Source of the DNA: Fidelibacterota bacterium
GTDB taxonomy: Bacteria > Fidelibacterota > Marinisomatia > Marinisomatales > UBA8229
Reading direction: 5' to 3'
Length of the DNA: 8,429 nt
NCBI GenBank assembly: GCA_003535775.1
Contig: DPYO01000036.1
Span: 1 to 8,429, forward strand
Each line of letters opens with the position of its first letter. The stretch's first letter is position 1. The notes under the pieces were generated by a model. The model did no database searches. It saw only the letters and a program-made list of their open reading frames with translations, and was not told the DNA's origin. The position numbers and the translations under genes are program-made. This document shows, in pieces, positions 1-5,619 of the stretch.

Positions 1-108
1 TAATGTTCCCTCTATTGATTCAGGGAATAGATTAGAGTATGAAGCATTTTCAATTTCAAGAGGGAGACCAACAAGATTCCAGTCGGGAATATTTTCTACT
101 TGGATGGT
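1..108 (-). repeat. WNLVGLPL module at the visible C-terminal edge of the CotH protein
   Basis: Residues about 686-721 of the CotH protein align without gaps to the first module of the amylase at 6463-6681. From the Trp of WNLVGLPL onward, 16 of 27 residues are identical by hand count, and both stretches end in EGTL. The codons differ widely, so this is protein-level homology rather than a recent DNA duplication. The module is cut by the window edge. Confidence 0.75.
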
Positions 109-2163
109 AATAAGATCACCCGTTGAATTAGCTACGCCCGGGGACGGCTCATCAAGAAACATCCACTGATCAGAACCATCCGGCATTCTTCCAAATGACA
201 CATCTGCTGACTGCTGGCCAAATGTAATGGAATCTGTTATTGTAACTCCGTCCTCTGCAGTAAGGGCAATGAACTCACCTTCGGTTGTAAGTTTAAAATT
301 GGTATGCAAATCTCCCTGCTCCTGGTCTTCATCACACCAGACTAACAGATAACCCCCTGCTTCCAGCATAACTCCGCCGTATGGGAACTGCCATTTTGTG
401 AGATTATCGGATTTGTCGGTAAGATACATCCCACTTAGATCAATATCTTCACCGGAAGTATTGTAAATTTCAATCCAGTCATCATATTCACCTGCTTCAT
501 CCATGTTGGTTTCGTCATTTTTTGCAAGAAATTCATTGATCACCAGTTCATCGGTTGGGAGACCCGGTGTTTGTAAAGTTATTTTCTCATGTCTTGGAAA
601 AACCGCACCTTGCCCATTCCCATCTTCCACATAAATTTCGAAATAGCCGGTCATTCCACTGCCTAGAGGCGGGATCATTCCGGTCCAGCGATCCGATTCC
701 TCCACCAGTTTTGTATTGGGAACCGGATTGAATTCCATGGGATATTCCGTGTAATCCGGAATAGGAGCATCGTAATAATGAATAATTACATTTTCAACAC
801 CATTACTCCCAAATGCGGATATTGTCACATGAATACTGTCTTCCGGTTGAGGGTTTTTAGGTTCCCAGGCTATGTCATAAACAATCGGCGGCGCACCGGT
901 GTATTGCAGGACACCCGTGAATGAGTTGACCCGCAAATTAACAAACTCCCTTATTCCTCGTTTTACATGCTGATTTTCGTAGTGCTCTGAAGAATAGGAT
1001 TGGGTGAAATCATCTAAGGTAAATCCATAATCAAAGGTGCGATATACGTCAATTTCCGCCCAGGGATATATTAAACTGTACAGAGTATCAATGTGGTTTT
1101 CCCAGAATGAAAGGGGATACACGTTTTCAAGAAAATACTGGAGGAAGTGACTGTAGAGATCTCGGTACTGGTTGTTATCCATCAACCGCTCTGCCAGCGG
1201 TCGGGGACCACCATCAATGATAGGAAATTCATAAGGATTGGTGGCTGTCCAGTCAATGCTAAACCAGTCTACACCGAATGAATTATCATAGTCAAATGGA
1301 ATCCAGTGGAAGCGGTCTTCATTGGGCTCGTGGTAAAGGTAGTAATTATTCATCAGAAACCAGTAGTCATCCCAGCCTCCGACAAGAACATTCATCGCCA
1401 AATATTTCAGGACTTCCTCCACATGAAAAACTGCCTCAAGAGAATCGGGAAATGTTTCATCCGGTGTCTGGTTAACAATTTTAATCAGTCTTGCTAACTG
1501 AGAATAATCATATTCATCCTCATTTGTTTTCAGGTTGTAGGGACGTTCCTCATCGTAATAAGGATGGTAGTCTGCCGGGTCATCGCCGCGATATGTGAGA
1601 TCCGCAGGCCACAGACATTTCCAGAGATTACCGCTGTCATCAGCATAATTTTTTGCAAGAAATTCATCATCAACGTGTTCAATAGAAATATATAGCCCGT
1701 AATAATCCCCGTTGATGTACACCGCGATGTGAGTTGCCCGGGAAGAGATCATACCGATATCATGAAACAAGTCCCAGCAGAGTTTGCTGCGAATGATGGA
1801 TGGGTCGTTGTGCTCACCGTTCAGGTTGATCTTTTCCATGCCATAAAAGTCCCGTCCCGGCACGAAGTGATTAAAATCCAGTTTAAAGGACTTCTTTGCG
1901 GAAGTCCGGGAGGTGTTGCCGCGGAGACGAAATCCTACGCTATCTATGGTTTCATTGAACCATTCGTTGGAATAGTGAACAACGGCTGGATGGAGGGAAT
2001 CACTCTCTACATTGTCGTAAATCCAATCAAGGTCTTCCGGATCAATGATGATCTCGACCACATCAACTTCTGTATCATCGTAAAGCATCCAGCTGTCATC
2101 GGCATACACCAGCACCGAAAAGATGAACAAAGCGAAAAGAGGTTGTACAAAGAATATTTTCAT
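1..2163 (-). CDS. CotH kinase family protein with lamin-tail domain, exported; 3' end beyond window
   Basis: The minus frame stays open for 721 codons from the ATG at 2163 to the left edge, with no stop, so the C-terminus is missing. Residues 1-21 form a signal peptide (MKIFF, a hydrophobic stretch, then VYA before DDS), which supports this start although no Shine-Dalgarno is visible. Residues about 30-420 match the CotH kinase family: FRLRGNTSRTSAKKSFKLDF (78-97), YINGDYYGLYISIE (149-162), WDDYWFLMNNYYLY (264-277), and IPFDYDNSFG (288-297), whose D291 and D293 resemble the metal-binding Asp pair. About 422-535 look like an Ig-like beta domain. About 538-680 are a lamin-tail domain (INEFLAKND, DDWIEIYN, LSGMYLTD). 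From about 686 it enters the WNLVGLPL module shared with the exported amylase at 5620-8429, so a T9SS signal probably follows off-window. Known CotH proteins are atypical protein kinases; the substrate here is unknown. The gene probably shares a transcript with the small lipoprotein 52 nt upstream. Confidence 0.9.
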   Translation of the reverse strand, partial: MKIFFVQPLFALFIFSVLVYADDSWMLYDDTEVDVVEIIIDPEDLDWIYDNVESDSLHPAVVHYSNEWFNETIDSVGFRLRGNTSRTSAKKSFKLDFNHFVPGRDFYGMEKINLNGEHNDPSIIRSKLCWDLFHDIGMISSRATHIAVYINGDYYGLYISIEHVDDEFLAKNYADDSGNLWKCLWPADLTYRGDDPADYHPYYDEERPYNLKTNEDEYDYSQLARLIKIVNQTPDETFPDSLEAVFHVEEVLKYLAMNVLVGGWDDYWFLMNNYYLYHEPNEDRFHWIPFDYDNSFGVDWFSIDWTATNPYEFPIIDGGPRPLAERLMDNNQYRDLYSHFLQYFLENVYPLSFWENHIDTLYSLIYPWAEIDVYRTFDYGFTLDDFTQSYSSEHYENQHVKRGIREFVNLRVNSFTGVLQYTGAPPIVYDIAWEPKNPQPEDSIHVTISAFGSNGVENVIIHYYDAPIPDYTEYPMEFNPVPNTKLVEESDRWTGMIPPLGSGMTGYFEIYVEDGNGQGAVFPRHEKITLQTPGLPTDELVINEFLAKNDETNMDEAGEYDDWIEIYNTSGEDIDLSGMYLTDKSDNLTKWQFPYGGVMLEAGGYLLVWCDEDQEQGDLHTNFKLTTEGEFIALTAEDGVTITDSITFGQQSADVSFGRMPDGSDQWMFLDEPSPGVANSTGDLITIQVENIPDWNLVGLPLEIENASYSNLFPESIEGTL

Positions 2164-2215
2164 CTGATGTCAAGAAAAAATCCGTATGAATAATGGAGGA
2201 AGATTCAAAGCAGTT

Positions 2216-2344
2216 TCAATCATCCCAACTGAGACCTGATAAGTATACAACCAGAGTTGGAACAGGATAAGTAATATCCTTCAACACTGGACTTGAGCAG
2301 GAACTCAAACAAATTCCCAATATAAAAAGTGTAGCTTTCTTCAT
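2216..2344 (-). CDS. Putative small lipoprotein, 42 aa
   Basis: This short minus-strand frame runs from the ATG at 2344 to a TGA at 2216-2218 and encodes 42 residues. It starts with a typical lipoprotein signal: MKK, a hydrophobic core (ATLFILGICL), then a lipobox LSSC with the acceptor Cys at residue 16, followed by SSP. The predicted mature part is only 27 residues (Cys16 to the end), with no recognisable domain. An AGGGA Shine-Dalgarno lies 8 nt before the ATG, which supports translation. The frame sits 52 nt upstream of the CotH gene in the same direction, so the two may form an operon. I do not know its function. It could be a genuine small envelope lipoprotein, or the remaining 5' end of a larger lipoprotein gene lost by deletion. 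Its size means automated callers may miss it. Confidence 0.5.
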   Translation of the reverse strand: MKKATLFILGICLSSCSSPVLKDITYPVPTLVVYLSGLSWDD

Positions 2345-2352
2345 GTTTTATT

Positions 2353-2357
2353 TCCCT
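2353..2357 (-). promoter_or_regulatory. Shine-Dalgarno of the small lipoprotein gene
   Basis: AGGGA on the minus strand is separated by 8 nt (AATAAAAC) from the ATG at 2344. It is the clearest ribosome binding site on the minus strand of this window and the main support for translation of the 42-residue frame. Confidence 0.55.
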
Positions 2358-2412
2358 AGACCAGTCTAAATTTACTAACTCAAAAATGAGTTGATGACTA
2401 AAATTATATAAT
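2357..2412. promoter_or_regulatory. Divergent promoter/operator region with three small palindromes
   Basis: This AT-rich gap separates the leftward lipoprotein-CotH pair from the rightward GH13 gene. It holds three perfect inverted repeats: TAGAC-CA-GTCTA (2357-2368), AACTCA-AAAA-TGAGTT (2377-2392) and ATTATATAAT (2403-2412). The last contains a TATAAT hexamer on both strands (plus 2407-2412, minus 2403-2408), as expected for overlapping divergent -10 elements. A TTGATG at 2391-2396 lies 19 nt before a TATATT at 2416-2421 on the plus strand. No good -35 was found for the minus strand. The promoter and operator roles are inferred from position and symmetry; the regulator is unknown. Confidence 0.4.
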
Positions 2413-4432
2413 GAATATATTAAAAGCAGTATTAATAGCCACTGTTTATATAACCCTTTTTACAGGAGTCGGAAAAATGGAGAACGATATCCTTTCATTC
2501 GGAGCATTTATAAAGAACGGAGAGACAGAATTCCGTCTTATGGCTCCCAAAGCTGATATGGTATTTTTAGTTATATTTCAAAAATATGACGATGAAACAG
2601 GTACCGAATATCCCATGAATAAAACCACAAAGGGAATCTGGTCCTGCTTTTTGAAAAACACCGGAATAGGAACCCTGTACGGTTACCGTCTTAAAGGTAA
2701 TTATCTGGGTAATGATCCCAATGTGATTGTTGCTGACCCTTATTCCAAAGCTGCCGTCACTCAAAATTCGTACCGCCATGTTGCTAAATCATTGATAGTG
2801 GATAACAATTATAATTGGGGAGATGATTCCTGGGTTACTATTGACCAGAATGACTTAATCATTTACGAAATTCACATCAGGGACATGACCGCTCACTCCA
2901 GTTCTGGTTCAAGCATCCCGGGCACTTACCGTGGACTGATCGATCCCGAACAGAAAGGCGGTATTGCACACATCAAAGAAATGGGCGTAAATGCTGTTCA
3001 GATCCTCCCTGCCCAGGACTTTGCTAACGTTGAAGTTCCTTATAAAGATAAATCAGCACCTATCTATAACACCTGGAATCCATACGCCCGAAACCACTGG
3101 GGCTACATGACCACCTTTTTCTTCGCTCCCGAAACCTACTACGGCACCGATGGAGCCAATACACCCGGTGTATGGAACGGAATAGATGGACGGGCTGTGA
3201 CTGAATTCAAAGACATGGTCAAGGCTTTCCACCGGGAAAATATTGCAGTTATCATGGATGTTGTTTACAATCACGTTTCCAACTACGATTATCACCCGTT
3301 CAAATATATTGACAGGGAAATGTACTTCCGCCTTAATCCCAAAGGGAATTACGTCGCCCACAGCGGTTGCGGTAACGACACAAAAACAGAACACTCAGCT
3401 ATGCGGAAGCTGATCCTGGAAAGTGTGAAATACTGGATGACAGAATACCATGTGGACGGATTTCGGTTTGACCTTGGAAATTTGATTGATCCGGTAACAA
3501 GGGAACTGATCATCTCTGAATTGAAAACCCTCAACCCGAATGTCATTATCCTCGCCGAACCCTGGGGCAACGGTTACGACCCTGCAGGGTTTTCTGAAAT
3601 GGGCTGGGCATCCTTCAATGACCAATTTCGAAATGGTGTAAAAGGACAAAACCCGATTGACGGTTTGGGTTTTATTTTTGGAAGCTGGCAGGGCAACAAT
3701 TCTCAAAAAAGTCTGCAACGATATGTTACAGGTAGCTTGACGCAATCCGGCGGCCAATATATGAATGTAGCGCACAGCGTAAACTACCTGGAAAGCCATG
3801 ATGACCATTCACTGGGTGATTTCATTCGAATAGGCAGCGGACAGGTGGATGAAAATGACAGGATTTCTGACCGATTGGAAAACTCCCTTGTGGAGAATGA
3901 TCAATTGACGTTAAACAAATTGGCAGCATTGTTCCTGTTAACCAGCCAGGGGACTACCTTTCTTCATGCAGGACAGGAATGGGCACGAAGCAAAGTTATC
4001 TCTGACACGAATGTCCCCGATAAAAAGATTGGAAAGATTGATCACAATTCTTATGAGAAAGACAATGAAACCAATTGGCTCAATTGGGACGAAAAAGAAA
4101 TGAATGAAGAATTGGTTTCCTATTATAAAGGATTAATTCAAATCAGAAAAAATTATCCTGAATTTTGTCATAGCGAACCAGAGGGTTATGAATTTGTGAA
4201 CCTGGAGAAAAAAATTGCAATGGCATATACACTGGACAATAATATTTTTGTGGCAATGAATGGAGATTACAAGAAATCTTTAAAACTCAATTTACCGGTT
4301 GGGGATTGGCATGTTCTTGCAGATGCTGAAGGAATTGACCTTGAAGGCGAACGAACTCTTTCCAAAAAAGTATCTTTACCCCCAACAAGCGGAATGATTC
4401 TGATCAAATCAGGTAATGTAAAAAATAGGTAA
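2411..4432 (+). CDS. GH13 alpha-glucan debranching enzyme (pullulanase/isoamylase type) with CBM48-like domain
   Basis: This is a 673-residue GH13 glycoside hydrolase. Residues about 27-120 fit an N-terminal CBM48-like domain (FRLMAPKAD ... YGYRLKG ... ADPYSKA). The catalytic barrel follows with all four GH13 regions: DVVYNH (283-288), GFRFDLGN (nucleophile D354), LAEPWGNG (acid/base E383) and YLESHDDHS (D464). GCGNDTKTEHS (320-330) and NHWGYMTTFFFAPETYYG (228-245) are typical of the GlgX/isoamylase/pullulanase branch, so cleavage of alpha-1,6 links is the best guess, though exact specificity is not readable. The last 100 residues look like a beta C-terminal domain. The start is uncertain. 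From 2411, residues 1-21 resemble a signal peptide (hydrophobic 6-18, GVG before KM), which would give a periplasmic or exported enzyme. The internal ATG at 2477 has a strong Shine-Dalgarno and would give a cytoplasmic one. The longest frame is listed. No T9SS sorting domain is present. Confidence 0.9.
   Translation: MNILKAVLIATVYITLFTGVGKMENDILSFGAFIKNGETEFRLMAPKADMVFLVIFQKYDDETGTEYPMNKTTKGIWSCFLKNTGIGTLYGYRLKGNYLGNDPNVIVADPYSKAAVTQNSYRHVAKSLIVDNNYNWGDDSWVTIDQNDLIIYEIHIRDMTAHSSSGSSIPGTYRGLIDPEQKGGIAHIKEMGVNAVQILPAQDFANVEVPYKDKSAPIYNTWNPYARNHWGYMTTFFFAPETYYGTDGANTPGVWNGIDGRAVTEFKDMVKAFHRENIAVIMDVVYNHVSNYDYHPFKYIDREMYFRLNPKGNYVAHSGCGNDTKTEHSAMRKLILESVKYWMTEYHVDGFRFDLGNLIDPVTRELIISELKTLNPNVIILAEPWGNGYDPAGFSEMGWASFNDQFRNGVKGQNPIDGLGFIFGSWQGNNSQKSLQRYVTGSLTQSGGQYMNVAHSVNYLESHDDHSLGDFIRIGSGQVDENDRISDRLENSLVENDQLTLNKLAALFLLTSQGTTFLHAGQEWARSKVISDTNVPDKKIGKIDHNSYEKDNETNWLNWDEKEMNEELVSYYKGLIQIRKNYPEFCHSEPEGYEFVNLEKKIAMAYTLDNNIFVAMNGDYKKSLKLNLPVGDWHVLADAEGIDLEGERTLSKKVSLPPTSGMILIKSGNVKNR
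2464..2468 (+). promoter_or_regulatory. Strong Shine-Dalgarno favouring an internal start at 2477 of the GH13 gene
   Basis: AGGAG lies 8 nt upstream of an in-frame ATG at 2477, codon 23 of the longest frame, whereas the ATG at 2411 has no Shine-Dalgarno. If 2477 is the true start, the protein is 651 residues and begins MENDILSFGAF, directly before the CBM48-like domain and without a signal peptide. Confidence 0.5.
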
Positions 4433-4439
4433 GTCTAAA

Positions 4440-5615
4440 CTAAGACCCGTAATTCCTCTCACCAGTGATGTCAATTTTATGGGCAGGATCCAATTGTTGT
4501 ACAGAACGAGGTTTGGTCTCAATGAGGAGTTTTTTCCATGCCTCCTTGATCACTTCCGGGCGAAAAGGATCCAATGCTGTCCGGGCATTATCTGCCATGG
4601 ATTGTCTTTCTTCAGGAGATGAATCCCAAAAAAGATTTACAGCTTTCAAAAAATTGTCTTTATCTTTTTCAAAATCCATATCCACTTCATATTCAAAAAT
4701 TGAATCCTTGACGGACTCAGCTATCTCAGACGGACCGCCTATATTCTGAACAATCGCCGGTACCCGCCTGTCTAATGTTTCACACATCGTATACCCAAAT
4801 GGTTCATAAATTCCAGTAATACAATTCGCTCCAATGCTGTTCCAATAGAAATTCACTGTTTCTTTAGTGGAACTGAACGGAATGATCACAAGTTGCTTCG
4901 GATGTTTCCTCCCCATTTCATCCCAGAATGGATTTCCGCTTTGCGCCCTGTAATCCACACCCATATTAAATACCCGAACATCTTTTCTTTGGGATCGTTC
5001 CACTGCTTCGATAGGGAGATCAGGTCTTTTTCTAGGGACATGACGACCAATATAGCCAATATCATTGGAGCTATAATTTGGTTTCCAGGACAATGAATCA
5101 AATTTGGGTTTATAACTGTTATAAATCACTTTAGGACTGGCAGCATATTTATCATATCCAAATGATTTGTAATGTCCCAGTTCAGAATTACTGATGAGCA
5201 CCACTGCATCCGAATATTGGAACGTTATCTCCTGCTCAAAATAATTCTTTGTGATGGGGCCGCCCATATTGGTCAGGTGTTCCATACGAATCAAAGAATG
5301 ACAGACCGTTATCAAAAGCCGATCGGAAAATAATTCTTTTATCGTTTTTGTCGTATCGAAGGCAACCCAAAGATTATTGACACAGGCATCAATATCCGAA
5401 AATGCTTTTGGAATATCTTCAGGACCATGGATAATTCGTATCCCTGGATATCGTTTTGGGAAATCATCAGGTGGTTCATCCAATTGGGCAAGAAATACCG
5501 GGATAATCTCAATATCCGGATCTCCCTGAAACATCTCCATGAAATTGAGGATCCATGTGGCAACACCTCCATATACTATTGGCGGCATTTCGTTTGTGAG
5601 CAGGGCAACTTTCAT
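4440..5615 (-). CDS. GT4/GT5-type glycosyltransferase (glycogen/alpha-glucan synthase-like)
   Basis: This 391-residue protein has the two-Rossmann-fold (GT-B) layout of retaining glycosyltransferases. The N-terminus MKVALLTNEMPPIVYGG (1-17) carries the E-x-PP-x-x-x-GG signature of glycogen-synthase-like enzymes. The C-terminal half has YIGRHVPRKRPDLPIEA (188-204), in the donor phosphate-binding position, and YEPFGYTMCE (270-279), the E-x7-E motif (E271, E279), followed by NIGGPSE (291-297). There is no signal peptide or membrane segment, so it should act in the cytoplasm. The ATG at 5615 follows the TAA of the upstream exported GH13 gene after 4 nt, with no separate Shine-Dalgarno visible, so translational coupling is likely. 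The GH13 context suggests an alpha-glucan product, but GT4 family members use many donors, so glycogen, a surface glycan or trehalose-type chemistry cannot be told apart. Its stop is 7 bases from that of the convergent GH13 gene. Confidence 0.85.
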   Translation of the reverse strand: MKVALLTNEMPPIVYGGVATWILNFMEMFQGDPDIEIIPVFLAQLDEPPDDFPKRYPGIRIIHGPEDIPKAFSDIDACVNNLWVAFDTTKTIKELFSDRLLITVCHSLIRMEHLTNMGGPITKNYFEQEITFQYSDAVVLISNSELGHYKSFGYDKYAASPKVIYNSYKPKFDSLSWKPNYSSNDIGYIGRHVPRKRPDLPIEAVERSQRKDVRVFNMGVDYRAQSGNPFWDEMGRKHPKQLVIIPFSSTKETVNFYWNSIGANCITGIYEPFGYTMCETLDRRVPAIVQNIGGPSEIAESVKDSIFEYEVDMDFEKDKDNFLKAVNLFWDSSPEERQSMADNARTALDPFRPEVIKEAWKKLLIETKPRSVQQLDPAHKIDITGERNYGS

Positions 5616-5619
5616 AGGA

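Noticed and set aside
517..1667. A 20-base exact direct repeat (517-536 and 1648-1667)
   Set aside because: Both copies encode EFLAKN with its flanking residue, once in the CotH domain and once in the lamin-tail domain, where such residues are normal family features. There are no flanking duplications or mobile signatures, so chance plus codon bias explains it.
1729..2193. Plus-strand open frame of 154 codons
   Set aside because: It lies antisense to the signal peptide and CotH domain, shows no recognisable motif, and is explained as a shadow of the real minus-strand gene.
2164..2215. TTGACA close upstream of the CotH ATG as a promoter -35
   Set aside because: It ends only a few bases before the start codon, leaving no room for a -10 and transcription start; the CotH gene is more likely read from upstream of the lipoprotein.
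2170..2223. 17-codon minus frame overlapping the stop of the small lipoprotein
   Set aside because: It is very short, has no Shine-Dalgarno of its own, and no feature suggests a peptide; it is likely chance.
3053..3808. Overlapping minus-strand frames of 73-137 codons inside the GH13 gene
   Set aside because: They are antisense to the catalytic barrel with its conserved GH13 motifs and have no start signals or domains of their own.
4433..4446. GTCT...AGAC inverted repeat as a bidirectional terminator
   Set aside because: The stem is only 4 bp with no GC-rich core and no T-tract on either side.
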